NCBI GenBank assembly: GCA_009193035.1
Contig: SWDT01000029.1
Location: forward strand, 248,001-312,000
DNA: 64,000 nt
From: Halicephalobus mephisto
Lineage: Eukaryota; Nematoda; Chromadorea; Rhabditida; Panagrolaimidae
Reading direction: 5' to 3'
Shown in pieces: positions 46,089-58,237 of the stretch (its first letter is position 1; each line of letters starts with the position of its first letter). The position numbers and the translations under genes are program-made. The notes beneath the pieces were generated by a model that saw nothing but the letters and a program-made list of their open reading frames with translations, had not been told where the DNA came from and did not search any database.

Positions 46089-49000
46089 TTAAATTTGATT
46101 TAATTTTTCTGTTTCTGAAAGAATTATTGATTTTTTCGAAAGTGGCATATCTTCCACCAACGGCTGGCCTTTCGTTTCGGGAACCGAAAAATGGAAAATT
46201 AACATATCTGTCGTCCCCAGGATTCCCATCACGAGGTACGGTAGGGGACTCCAGAAGTCAGAAAGCAGGAACAGCTGAGGAGCCAAAACTACTCCGATTC
46301 TGGATTGGGATTGGGCGAAGGAGTACGCCAAAGTTCTGACACAAGTCGGAAAAAGTTCCCCTGAGGCGATTCCGTTCGATAAATAAAGTTGAGCTGCTGA
46401 AGCTATTACAGACATTGTCAACCATCGGATTACGGTACTGTAATGGTGTTCTTGATCATATGCATGGATTACGGTAATTGTGAAAACAGCGAAAATTATC
46501 TCCAACCAACTTGTTAAGTGGATCTTTTTTCTTCCAAGCCAGGGGAATCTGAAGTCACAGAAGGCCACTACGAGGTTGATACAGTACCGCAGGAGCCCCA
46601 CGAGGACAGCGTTGATGTAGATGGATCCAGAGAGCTTCTCCATGTTGAACAGGAAACCGTAGTTGACGATGGAAGTTATAAAACTAAAAAAAAATAAAAT
46701 AAAAGAAAATAAAAAAAAATAAAATTAATAAAAAAAATAAAATTATTTAAAATAAATTTTTACAGATGTTTAAGACAGTATGAAAAAACCGATTCCTAGC
46801 AAGAAAGTCCCTGAGATTCTAGAAAATTTCAAAGCTTCTTATTCAATTTTAGAAAATTTTCAAAAATTTTAGAAAACTAAAAAATTTCTGAGATTCTCAA
46901 AACTATTGGAACTTTCTATTTAGTTATTGAACAAATTTTAAAAAAATAAAGTTTTTAGAATTCTCAGATTTTTTTATTAAATTTTGAAAAATTTGAAATA
47001 TTTCTGTGTAATTTTAGAAAAATTCAAGTTTTTATAAAATTAAATGTTAATTAACTTTTTATTAAATTTCGGAAAATTTAGAATATTTCTATATTTTTAA
47101 AAAAAATTTAGGTTTTTATAAAATTAAATATTAGTTAATTTTTTTTATTAAATTTCGGAAAATTTGAAATATTTCTGTGTAATTTTAGAAAATTTAAAAG
47201 TTTTTATAAAATTTTAAAAAATTATCGAAAATTTAAAAAACTTCTGAGATTTCTGAATTTTCAGAAACTTTCATAAAATTTTGATTTTATTTTTCAAAAC
47301 TGACAAACTGAGCCCGACGGCGATGGTGTACTTCGACAAAGTCCATGTGTAAAATAAATGGATATAAGTGTATTTTTTGGAGCGTTTTTTCGAGGTTTCA
47401 AATTCCTGAAAAAAATCAATAAAATTTTAATCCTTTTGTCTTCAGTAAATCTGCTTAATGATTAATTCTCCAATTTCGTTTTTTCTAAGATAAGAAACTT
47501 GCATTTTTTTCTTTTTCCAAAATTTGAGAAAGCAAATTTGAATCGCATTTTCGACCGTCGATTCTGGAGATTCTTTCGATCACTTTTTTTGCTTCTTCTG
47601 TTTTTCCTTTTCTGATTAAAAATTGAGCAGATTCCGGCATGAAAAAACAAAGCAAAAGTGCCGGAAAAGTCAAAACTGACATGTATTTGGCCAGATTTCT
47701 CCAATCTTGACTCAGGTAAGCCACTCCGGAAAAAAATACATAATTCGGAGCCCAGGAAACAATACTGTTTATCCACAATCGGTCCTTCTTGGGGAGATTC
47801 TCGACGCTGAACATCAGCATAACTCTGAAATTAGGAAAATAAAAAATAAATATAAAAAATAATAAAATTAAAAATAATAAAATTAAAAATAAATATAAAA
47901 AATAAATATAAAAAATAATAAAATAATAAAATAATAAAATTAAAAATTAAAAATAATAAATAAATATAAAAAATAATAAAATTAGAAATTAAAAATAATA
48001 AATAAAACATAAATATAAAAAATAATAAAATTAGAAATTAAAAATTAAAAATAATAAATAAAAAATTAAAAATTAAAAATAATAAATAATAAAATTAAAA
48101 ATAAAAAATAAAAAATAATAAAATTGCAAAATAGTATTTAATTTTCTGATTTTAAATGTTTTAAATTTTTTTATTGGATTTTGGAAAGATTCTAGAAATT
48201 TTTAACAAGTTTTTAAAAATTCTAAGAAATTTCAGAAAATTGTAAAACCTCGATTTTGAAAACTTCTATGATCTGCTACATGATTTTGGAAGCTTCCAGA
48301 ACCTTCTACAATATCTTAGAAAATTTTAAAATTATTTGTAAAATTTCCAAAAACTTCAAATTTCAATAATTTCTATGAAATTCTAAAATTTTCTGAGATT
48401 TTTAAAGATTCTGGAATTTAATATTATTTTTTAAAAATCTTCTGAGATTTTGAAGTTTTATATTATTCTTTAAAAATCTTCTGAGATTTTGGATTTTTAT
48501 ATTATTTTTGAAAAATCTTCTGAGATTTTGGAATTTTATATTATTTTTAAAAATCTTCTAAGGTTTTCAATTTTTATATTATTTTTAAAAATCTTCTGAG
48601 ATTTTGGAATTTTCTGAAAAATATAATTTAAAAAATTTACGCAATTTGTCCTCCGTTGAAAATGTTCACGATGAATCTCAACACAGTAAAAGTCCACAGA
48701 TCTTGGGCGAATCCAGAAGCCATCATGAAGATTATACACCCGATCAAGCCGATAATCATTGCTTTTTTTCTTCCATAAGTGTCGCTTATTTGTCCGAAAA
48801 TGACGGAGCCGATGATGACTCCGATCATCTGGAGCGAAGTCGAATGTTTTACTTTATGTGAATTTTCGCAAAAATAATTCCACTAAAAATTAATTAAAAT
48901 TGAATTTTATTTTATATTACCTCGACATTGATGGATTTAAATTGATATTGTAATTCTACTTGACAAGTTGAATTTTGTTGGATTTTGTGCAGTTGTCTAC

Positions 49001-49255
49001 AGGCGTCTTTGGAGTGGACGAAGACACTCAGATCCAGATCCCCGCAGGCCTTCAACGTGGGGACTGCTCCTGGAAAACCCAAGTAATCCATAAACGGATA
49101 ACACACAAACCAGAAAACATCATAAAAAGCATATTTCCCAACTGAACAAATATCATCAATTCGCATAATAATGCCACAAGTACCGTATATCGGCCAAGTT
49201 GAATAAAATCCCCAATTTTGACTTCTTGGACTTTTGAAATTTTTTTAACCATCAT
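46089..49255 (-). CDS. SLC22-type (organic cation/anion) transporter
   Basis: Twelve-pass major facilitator of the organic ion transporter family at the plasma membrane. Minus-strand exons: 49255-49111, 49069-48921, 48882-48641, 47824-47503, 47405-47305, 46683-46089, for 517 residues. Features in order: a loop after TM1 with GAVPTLKACGDL and cysteines; INVEWNYFCENSHK and TSLQMIGVIIGSVIFGQISD followed by TYGRKK (MFS motif A); PESAQFLIRKGKTEEAKKVI (family motif after TM6); ASGELFPTCVRTLAYSF; and PETKGQPLVED at the end of TM12. The first intron is 41 bases. The donor of exon 4 appears to be GC (AAT/GCAAGT), the only phase-consistent site found. The substrate cannot be told. Intron 3 (47825-48640) is AT-rich tandem repeat. 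Confidence 0.85.
47830..48610. repeat. Repeats in transporter intron 3
   Basis: Positions 47830-48125 are AAAAATAATAAAATTAAAAA low complexity. Positions 48410-48605 hold five copies of a unit near 62 bases, TTAAAAATCTTCTGAGATTT then TGGAATTTTATATTATTT. Confidence 0.7.
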
Positions 49256-49534
49256 AAAGGGTATTCTTCGGGAAAAATAAAACTGGTTCTTGAAGGAAGG
49301 AAGATAAGGTTTTTTATAGGCACCTCGAGTTAACTCAAGACAAGGAACTTTTAGGACAGTTTATCAGTTTTCACTTAAGCTTTTGATAATTATTGACGGC
49401 TTATAATGGTGTTTTGACGGGAATTTACAGCTGATAAAAATATTATAAGAGTTTATGCATCAATCGTTAAGCTAAAAATACGAAAAAGTGCGTTTTCGTT
49501 ATAGTGGATCTGGAGCAATTCTGAAATTTCATCA

Positions 49535-49700
49535 TGGCGCAGTGGCTAGCGCGACGACCTCTCGCCCCGATCCTTCCAGGTTCCATTCCCCAAGGGAGTC
49601 AAATTCCTCACACGTGGTTCAGATGCTGGTGCGAGGGCCAAAACCTTGGGATAATGAATCTCTCGTTAAATTCGATTGGAGACACTTAGGTTTCTTGTCG
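49535..49700 (+). mobile_element. tRNA-derived SINE-like element with A and B boxes
   Basis: TGGCGCAGTGG (49535-49545) fits the pol III A box, and GGTTCCATTCC (49579-49589) fits the B box. The spacing of 33 bases between them is tRNA-like. It differs in sequence from the copies at 21532 and 33246, so it is a second family. Confidence 0.55.
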
Positions 49701-50215
49701 CCAGGACGTGGGTACATTTTTTGTTTTCATCTATATCTTTATCGAATTTTAATTATTAAAGTTTCTAACTTATAAAATTTCATTTTTGAAGAGATTTCTC
49801 ACATACAAATAGTAATCATCCGAAGATTGTGCTTTATCTTTTTAAATAATTGAAAAATTCTGGAGTCGAGGGTTCTTCGAAACTTTACTTGGTCGAAAAA
49901 GAGAAACATTGAGTTTGAGAAGCTATGATTTTCCTAATCCTGAGAAAATAATTTCTTTCTGATTCTGATAGAAGCAATAAATCAATATTAATCTTATCTT
50001 CTAACATATGACAACTACTTTGTAACCATTAGAAGAAATATCGATTAGTACGTGAATGTGTTCAAATATGACGAATTCTTTCAAATGACAGTCTTAAATG
50101 TATTTAGAAATATTTTTAAAGAAATGTAATTGTTCCAAATGTCCTATTTCTAAAGTTAAATTCAGAATGTTACTTCCATTGCGATTAGAGTTTTAAATTA
50201 TATTTATCGAATATA

Positions 50216-50473
50216 CTACACACAGAAAAAACAGCTTTAATGTGACGGTATATAAATTGAGTATAATGCGTGAGTGGATTACATTTAATGTATCGGTATA
50301 TAAAATGCAATGTATCTTATACATCAGGGCTGTTTTGATGGATCTATACATTATACACAATACATCAGTATCAACTTAATATATCGATATATAAAATGCA
50401 ATGTATCTGATATATCAGGGCTGTTTTGATGCATCTATATATCATATATCATATATTTGTTTTTTGTGTGTAG
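50216..50473. mobile_element. MITE with CTACACACAAAAAACA ends
   Basis: Starts CTACACACAGAAAAAACAGC and ends TTGTTTTTTGTGTGTAG, which are inverted repeats. The interior has AATGTATCTGATATATCAGG and CTGTTTTGATGCATC words repeated twice. It is 258 bases with no coding capacity. Confidence 0.75.
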
Positions 50474-50609
50474 AATTTTATGAAAGGATCTAAATCATAC
50501 CAGAATTTTCCATAACAATGCATAGTAGACTAGGCTAAAATCTTCTAAAACCTTTACACTAAATCAGAATTCATAAAAGGATGTAAGACGATATATAATC
50601 TTCTATAAG

Positions 50610-50776
50610 GTGTAATTGCACAAAAATAGCTCTGATGTACTTTTATATAGATTGAGCAGGATATATAAGTGGATTATGTTTAATGTATGAATGTGTAAAA
50701 TATAATATTTCCAATATATCATAGCTGTTTTAATATATTGATATATTATATACCACATGTTGTTTTTTGTGTGGAC
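50610..50776. mobile_element. Diverged copy of the CTACACAC MITE family
   Basis: Starts near TTGCACAAAAATAGCTCTGA and ends TGTTTTTTGTGTGGAC. It shares the ATATATCATAGCTGTTTTAA interior with the preceding element. Confidence 0.55.
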
Positions 50777-52444
50777 TATGCGTTATTTGAGAGTGATTGA
50801 AGATACTATCGTTTTCTGTCATAAACTCTGACTTGTTCCACACAATTCGCCCTTGCTTTCACTTTGATAATTAAATTCCTCATTGCGTAATAAATAACTT
50901 AAAGGAGATAGATAATGCCAAGGAATGTCATGACAACAATAATAAAACCTCATGGTCGATGTATTGCTCTATCTTAGTTGTACTTTAAAGCCAATGATCT
51001 TTGATATTTTTCAGAGGATTTTGCGCCGAAAGTCACCTCGTATCCCACAACAACTTCTTGGATTCTACTTTGAACCCAATTATGTCAATATCCTTCGTAA
51101 ATCCAAGGATACAGAGCAAATTGGGACAGAAATTATAAATGATGGACATTTTTAATCCTGTTTTCTTAATGTTATCACGTGATATTCATTGTTGTTGTTT
51201 AAAACATCCGGAATGTCACCTAGCTCGTTGATCAACACCTACAGTATATAGTTTAGCTCATTGATATTTCAAAAATTTGACGAAAAAGAGCAACAACTTG
51301 TTTTTGAAGGGCTATTTTCAATATATTTCAAAAGTTTCATATTGAATTAAAATGAGAAACTAACTATTCCCACAAAAGTTGTTGTTAGCAATTCGGTAGC
51401 AGGTCATGCCAAGTTTCGTAATATGTGAATTATTCTGTTATTGTGGATTTCTATATATATTGTTTGTTGGTAAAGAGTGGAGTTATTCTAATGCCTTCAA
51501 AGAGCAGACGGTGCCACATTACATGTTATATTCACATTGTTAAGATAGAAACAGAAGTGATATATATAAACTTCTACTAGAACAATACAACAAGAATATA
51601 ATCTCTGTAAAAATTTTAATGCATAGTAATTGAGAGTCTCCTTATGTCCTAAAGTATTCCATACTCCCTGGTATTCAGGCTATTGTTTTTGATGCTCTCT
51701 TTCTAGTCTAGTTTCTGTCTCAACACCTTAGTTGGCTGTAACGTGAAAAAACTAGAGTGTACAGTCTCGTAACTAAATACCCTACGTGCTAAACAGTAGA
51801 TATACTACCCATAATTGACATTGCGTGCTAGTTTTTATGATTAATCAAGTAAGCTTGTTGTGTATTTGTTATTATTAGTGTTAATATAAAGATCTTATTA
51901 TTATTACTTCTCTCTCAAGTGAAGATTACTCAGACTACGATACAATGGCACATATAACTGCTAATCTTTGAGAATGGATAAAATCCTTTGTATCTCATGT
52001 ATCCTAATCCAGCAAGTTCTAGATTTATCCAAACAGAGTGTAGGTTCAAAGTATTGATGACAAAATGACTATCATTCAAAGTCGAAATTGTTACATAAGA
52101 TCATTGGTTTCTAAAAATTCGTGTTGAAACAATTTCGTAAAAAGTTTATTTATAAGTTTTACAATACTGTATTAGCTTTTAATCAAGATACAGATTTCTT
52201 CATAAACTTTATATTAAAATGAATTTTATCTAATATGACAGAAGTCTAAAATTCATGTTAATGGAAGAAATTTCTCACAAAGAAAAAACGTCTGCACAAT
52301 AGTTGTTCCACTATTTTGCAAAATTAGTCTTATTTCTTTCATTTTTAGAATGATTTTATTGGTAGTTGAATTACCTACCATGTCAAACAAGTAACTAGAA
52401 AGATTAATTGAAAAAAAAACTTCAAAACTGTCGAATGTTGAAGG

Positions 52445-53030
52445 AAGTAAAGTCCCTGAGGGGATAATTACTGTATATTTATTTTTTTACTTTTATAGAT
52501 CAATTTTTTTATCTAAGATGGTACTCAAGTGAATAAAAAACTTTAAATTTCAAAATTCAAAAAAAAATAAAAAGAATAAATACCCTGAGGGGATAATTAC
52601 TGTATACTTATTTTTTTACTTTTATAGATCATTTTTTTTATCTAAGATGGTTCTAGATGGTACTCAAGTGAATAAAAAACTTTAAATTTCGAAATTGAAA
52701 AAAAATAAAAATAATAAATACCCTGAGGGGATAATTATTGTATACTTAGTTTTTTACTTTATAGATCAATTTTTTATCTAAGATGATTCAATATGGTACT
52801 CAAGTGAATAAAAAACTTTAAGACTAAATTTCAAAATTGAAGAAAAATAAAAAGAATAAATACCCTGAGGGGATAATTACTGTATACTTATTTTTTTTCT
52901 TTTATAGATCAATTTTTTTGTCATTTGAAACTGCTTAATATGATTTTCAAGTACATACAAAATTGACCCGAAATAACTTCTAAATTGAGATGCAACAAAG
53001 GAGTAAATGCCCTGAGGGAGGAATTACCAT
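52445..53030. repeat. Satellite with CCCTGAGGGGATAATTACTG, five copies
   Basis: Units of about 125-140 bases: AATACCCTGAGGGGATAATT, ACTGTATACTTATTTTTTTA, TTTTATAGATCAATTTTTTT, ATCTAAGATGGTACTCAAGT, GAATAAAAAACTTTAAATTT. The last copy is truncated and diverged. Architecture (CCTGAGG core, then T-rich) parallels the array at 3160-3615. Confidence 0.8.
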
Positions 53031-53221
53031 ACACCCAAAAAAAATCATTTTCTGCAAAGTTTTAAATTTTTTAATGAACAAGATTTTTCGATTTTGAATC
53101 AATTTCAATTTTGAAAAAACCAGTTTAGCAAATTTTACTTTCAAATCATGAAGCCTTACGCAACGAAAAAGCCGGTCCGTTGATCTAATCGAATTTGGTC
53201 TTTTTTCACTTTCTATTTCAA

Positions 53222-56047
53222 ATGAATTTTCGGTTTTGTTTTTTCGTTTTGCTTCAAGGAGCCGTATTGGTCCAGACAGAATGGAGACCGAGGATTATCC
53301 CAGGAGGTAATTGGAAATTAATTTTTTACGTTGAATAAATGGAAATTTAGGAACAACAATGACGAAAGTGAACGAAACAATGAGTCAATGGCTGGCTACG
53401 GTCTGCGGCAGATCTACCGAGAATGTAAGGGAAGATAATTATTTTTATTTGAAATATTTTTATTAAAACAGTTTTTTATTAAAAAATTTTTATTAAAATA
53501 AATTTTATTAAAATAGTTTTTTATTAAAAAGTTTTATCAAAATAAATTTTATGAAAATAGTTTTTTATTAAAATAGCTTTATTAAAATAAATTTTATTAA
53601 AACATTTTTTTATTAAAATAAATTTTGTTTTTTTTGAAGGATTTTTATTAAAATAGTTTTTATTAAAAATTTTCAAAAAATTTATAAAAATTTCTGAAAT
53701 CTTCTGGAATTTAGTAGAAATTTTGAAATATTATAAAATCCTATATTAAGTTAAAAAACTGACAAGTGAAATATAAAATTTTAAAAGACTAAATAGTTCT
53801 GGAAATTTTTTTCAACACTGTTTTCTTACAGTATGTATTTGTAAATTTTTACAGTATTTTAATTTTTTAAGGTTGTTGATCCTGAAACAAGACAACCCGA
53901 AGGCAGAAAATATCCGTGGGCCGTTTCTATCATGCTTCATGTAAGTTTCAATTTTAAAGTGGAAATTTGAAATTAAAAATAATTTTATAAATTTTGAAAC
54001 TTGAACAAAAACCACTTCAAATGAATTAATCGGATTTGTAGATTCTGAATCTGAAGTCAGAGTTAGAGGTTAGTTTTCAAAAGTCCAAGATTCAGAATCC
54101 TGAAAGTTAGTCTTCAATTCCGAAGTCAGATTGAGAATCTACATATTTGATTACCTTATTTCAGACATTCTGTAGTACTAGTATCCCTAATATTTGTTTT
54201 ACTTCTGAAATCAGAGTTGGAGATTAACATTTAGAATCCTAAAGTCCAGAATTCTGAAAGTTAATCTTCAATTCTGAAGTCAGATTCAGAATCTACATAT
54301 TTGATTACCTTATTTCAGACATTCTGTAGTACTAGTATCCCTAATATTTATGTTTTAATTTTAAATTCAAATTTGAAAGTTAACCTCCAGAATCCAGGAT
54401 TCTGAAGTCAAATTTAAATTCAGAATCCACGGGTTTCATTACCTCATTCTGAATACCTTTTATTTAAACTTAAAATAGTCTAAAATTCTTCTCCAGAAAT
54501 CTATAAAATTAAATGAAAAAATTTTTGATTTAAATTTTAATTTTTTAGGGAAAAAACAAACTCGGTGGAACCATCATATCTCCCTACCATATCCTCACTG
54601 CTGCTCATGGATTTGTCAGTTTTGCAAGTTTCGATCTGAATCCTTGTGTGTTGGTTTAAATTCGAATATTTTTATAATTTTTGTGTTTCTTTCAGAATCA
54701 GAAGGTACCGTACATCATCGGAAATAAATGAACGACTAGTTGCCATAGGGGACGATTGTGTCAGGGGATATTCTCGATTCTTGCCCAACCATCCGGACTG
54801 CAACAAAACTGAGGCTGTTTATTATAGGGTATTTTGAATTTTTAAATTTTTTCAGAAGATTTAGAATTTTCTGAGATGTGGTAGAATACACTAAAATTTG
54901 GGATTTTGTGGAAATTTCCGGAATCTTCCAGAATCTAATACATGATTCTGAAGCTTTTAAATATCCTACTGTAGTTTCTGAAACTTCTATGGATCTTCTA
55001 GAACTTAATAGAGGATTCTGAAGTCTGCTGGGATTTTATGGAACTTTTCAAAATCTTCTTGAATTTATCGGAAAATTCTAAAACTTGAAAATTTCAGAGG
55101 TTTTTGAAGATTCTACTGTAACTTTTGAAACCTTCTGGAACCTTATGTAAGCTTGGAGAATATTTTGGAAACTTCCATAATTCAGTAAAAATTCTTAAAC
55201 TATTAGAAAATTTCGGAATTTTAAATTTCAAGAGTTCTGAAAATTTGTTTCGAGGTTGTAACAGCGTCGATTCTCAAGTTTTACAATATTAAACTTCTCA
55301 GAAGCTCCTAGAATTTTATGAAAATTTGTGATTTCCCAAATTCTCGTAGAAATGGCTAAGATTCATCTATTTTAAAAATTTTAGAAAATTCTAGGATCTT
55401 GTCACTGGGAATTTTTATAACTTTTATTTTCAATTTTTATACATTGTAATTATAAAACTTTTTTAAATACGAAATTCCAGATAAAAACCGTTTACATCGA
55501 CTCGAATTTTGTTCTCAACGGCTGTGCCAGAGGACATGATTGGGCCATAGTCGAATTACGAGATCCTCTAACTTTTAATTCGAAAATCCAACCGATCTGT
55601 CTTCCATTCCAGAACCAACGAATCAATGATGACCTTACTGTAGTCAGTTGGGGAAAGAGGAACAGTATGAAACTAATTTAGCAATTTCAATTAACTTTAA
55701 ATTTAGTTTTTGCCGATGCGAAACCTATGGTCCACAAGATCCCCATGCGACACAACCCCTCCTGTACTCCCCCCTGGTCGGACGAGATGCCCACTAATCT
55801 GCCGGATTACGTTTGTGCTAAAGCCCTCAATCCCGAGGATCCGGAATCTCCGAGGACTTGTCATGGGGATTCTGGAGCAGGGTTGGAGCAGAGGGATTAT
55901 TACGGTTTAGCCACACTTGTCGGGATAACTTCATTCGGGTCCAGAGGCTGTCCCCCAAACGAACTCGCGAGGTTCACCAGGGTATCGAGTTATCTGAGGG
56001 ACATCTGTCGCTCCACCGGGGTATGCTACACTCTGCATCAGAAATAA
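53222..56047 (+). CDS. Secreted trypsin-like serine protease (S1 family)
   Basis: Extracellular endopeptidase. Exons: 53222-53306, 53351-53424, 53872-53940, 54549-54649, 54696-54828, 55481-55664, 55707-56047. They join in phase to 328 residues. A signal peptide (MNFRFCFFVLLQGAVLVQT) is followed by about 50 pro-region residues. PWAVSIMLHGKNKLGGTIIS is the mature-type start. The catalytic triad is intact: His96 in ILTAAHGF, Asp174 in GHDWAIVEL, Ser271 in TCHGDSGAG. The oxyanion motif ends GAG where trypsins have GGP. The activation site is not the usual IVGG type, so processing is unclear. The donor at the end of exon 4 is a weak GTTGGT, chosen because it alone keeps phase. AATAAA overlaps the stop codon (56043-56048), and a MITE begins 9 bases later. 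Tandem repeats fill intron 3. Confidence 0.88.
54040..54450. repeat. Tandem repeat in protease intron 3, about 170-base unit
   Basis: Nearly three copies: GAAGTCAGATTCAGAATCTA, CATATTTGATTACCTTATTT, CAGACATTCTGTAGTACTAG, TATCCCTAATATTTATGTTT. Confidence 0.75.
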
Positions 56048-56055
56048 AGCTTTAT

Positions 56056-56538
56056 CATGGACTATATGCACATACAAAAAAAGGTACATAGCAGGTAATG
56101 TATAGATACATGAAGATGGCTTTGATGTATCAGATACATTGTATTCAATGTATCGATATACTAACTTGATATAGTTGCATTGTATGTAATGTATAGATGC
56201 ATCAAAACAGCCCTGATGTATCAGATACATTGTATTCAATGTATCGATATACTAACTTGATATAGTTGCATTGTATATAATACATAGATGCATCAAAACA
56301 GCCATGATATTTCAGATATATTATATTCAATGTATCGATATACTAACTTGATATAGTTGCACTGTACTTAATATATGAATGCATTAAGACAACTCTTATA
56401 TATCGGATACATTACATTCAATGTATCAATATATTAAGTTGATATCAGCGCATTAGATTTAACATATCGATACATTACATATAGTGTATCTGATTCATTA
56501 GAGCCGTTTTAATGCACTTTTTTTGTGTGTAGTCCATG
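56056..56538. mobile_element. Larger copy of the CTACACAC MITE family
   Basis: Starts CATGGACTATATGCACATAC and ends TTTTTTTGTGTGTAGTCCATG, so CATGGACTA and TAGTCCATG are inverted ends. The interior holds three copies of a unit near 115 bases with TTGATATAGTTGCATTGTAT and CAGCCCTGATGTATCAGATA. It starts 9 bases after the protease stop. Confidence 0.7.
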
Positions 56539-56659
56539 TTTTATTTAATACTCAATTTGAATGGTATCTTTGTGGATTTATCTCGAAATAAACATGATTT
56601 GTAATGACAGTATACAAAAAGAAAAATTCACTGTAATTTTTACTTAATATTTCTATATC

Positions 56660-56965
56660 ATGTGTAAACAAAACTCTATCTGCGCTAAAAATAAGCGAAT
56701 TTGTTATGATCTTCAAAAACTTTCGTAGCGATATTTAATATGGTTTTTTTTAAATTTAAAATTCCATTTGCGATTAAAAATAAGCGAATTTGTCAAAATT
56801 TTCAAGAAAATCGTAGCAAAAATCTATTGGTCTATTTTGTTAGATTCTACTTGTGCTTAAAAATGAGCGAATTTGTCAAGATTTTCAAGAATTTTCGTAC
56901 TAAAATTTAAAAATTTTTCGAAATCATTGCTTGAGTGAAATTCTACTTGTGGTTAACAATGGGCG
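56660..56965. repeat. AAAAATAAGCGAATTTGT array
   Basis: Four copies of a unit of 70-90 bases: AAAAATAAGCGAATTTGTCA, AGATTTTCAAGAATTTTCGT. The same AAACGGAAGAATTCGTC-type word recurs near 57945 and 58165. Confidence 0.6.
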
Positions 56966-57512
56966 AACTCGTCATAGTCATTATGATTATCAATGATTTT
57001 TCCGGAGAGATAATTTTGTTTTTTCTTAGGATGTTTTACATCAAATTCCACTCCTATTGTAAAGGAATATGACATGTTTTCTTAATTGATTGGTCCTGTA
57101 CGATTGATAACTCTTCGGTTTGTTCGAGTACCAATCAATACGAAATTAATCAATTAAATTTCGGATAATTCAATGTCGTTTTTATTCTTTTTTTGAAAAA
57201 TATCACTGTTGCTGGAAATTGAAGTGCAAGTTGGATCCCTGTGCCTCAGGGAGTTTCGTCTTGAAAGTCTTATCGCTTTCCGCGACACTGACAAATAAAT
57301 GACTAAGCTTGTCATGACTATCAAGACCTTTCAAAACATGAATCGCTTTCCTGTTCCACGACATTGCTTATCGTGGACTTTAACGTGAGTCATGTTTTCT
57401 AAAAAAATGGAAATCTTTCAATAATGAATTTATTCACAGTAACCACGTTGGACTAGTTATACAAGATTAAAATAATTTGAAGAACAATTTTTGAGTTTAT
57501 TTTTTTAGATTA

Positions 57513-57913
57513 TATTGGATCAGGCATTCCGTCCTTAATGAGAAGGGCAACAAAGAAGGAGTGTCTGGTCCTGAACAGATTCTCTAATTGTTAAGAAAGA
57601 GTATCTGGTCCTGAACAGATTCTCTAATTATTGAAAAAGAGTGTTTGGTCTCGAACAGATTCTCTAATTATTGAGGAAGAGTATTTGGTCCCGAACGGAT
57701 TCTATTAACATTTACAAGAAACACTTAGTCCCGAATGGATTCCCTGAGCACCGACAAGAGAGCATACAGTTTCTCTTGATGGAGAATACAAGTTTGTTGC
57801 GTGTGTCGATTTCAACACAGATCTTGCATTGTGCCTCAGGCATTTTTTAAATAAAGTTTTCTATGATATCTACTTCATCAATACGCGAGTCACTCGAACT
57901 GAAAAATCCAACA
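57513..57913 (+). mobile_element. Probable solo LTR, same family as 19098
   Basis: Starts TATTGGATCAGGCATTCCGT and ends AAATCCAACA. It shares the lead-in GGCATTCCGTCCTTAATGAG, a GGTCCTGAACAGATTCTC tandem array and the 3' block GTGCCTCAGGCAT with AATAAAG. It is shorter (401 bases) because it has fewer internal repeats. Confidence 0.55.
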
Positions 57914-58237
57914 GATTTTATTTGATATTAATTTAATTTTCGCTTAAAAACGGAAGAATTCGTCGTGATTTTGAAGAACTTCCAAGATCGGAATCGGTTT
58001 TGTATTTCGCAATATTTCCAATTTTGAACTTTAATATTGATCTTGAGTTCTTTGAAAAAATCAAAATTTTTCAACAAATTTATTTACAGTAACCACGTTG
58101 TACAAAATTAATCTTTGAGTTCAGTTTTTTGATCTTTTTTGATGTTAATCAGTTTCGTTCAAACATAAACGAATTCACAATGATCTTTGAAAATTCCCCA
58201 TGGCGATATTTATTATCATTTTCGAAAATAAATTTTG

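Larger units (their letters stand above)
49256..53221. other. Intergenic, transposon-rich
   Basis: Upstream region of the transporter (49256-49480), a SINE-like piece (49530-49700), two related MITEs (50216-50473, about 50610-50776) and a five-copy satellite (52445-53030). Between 50780 and 52440 the sequence is more mixed than elsewhere, with no homopolymer runs, no repeats that I could see, and no splice-supported gene. The open frame at 50952-51155 has no supporting context. Confidence 0.5.
56048..58237. other. Intergenic between protease and membrane-protein gene
   Basis: A MITE (56056-56538), a tandem array (56660-56960), a piece shared with 33930-34025 (57205-57295), a probable solo LTR (57513-57913) and AT-rich DNA. 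No gene supported. Confidence 0.6.
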
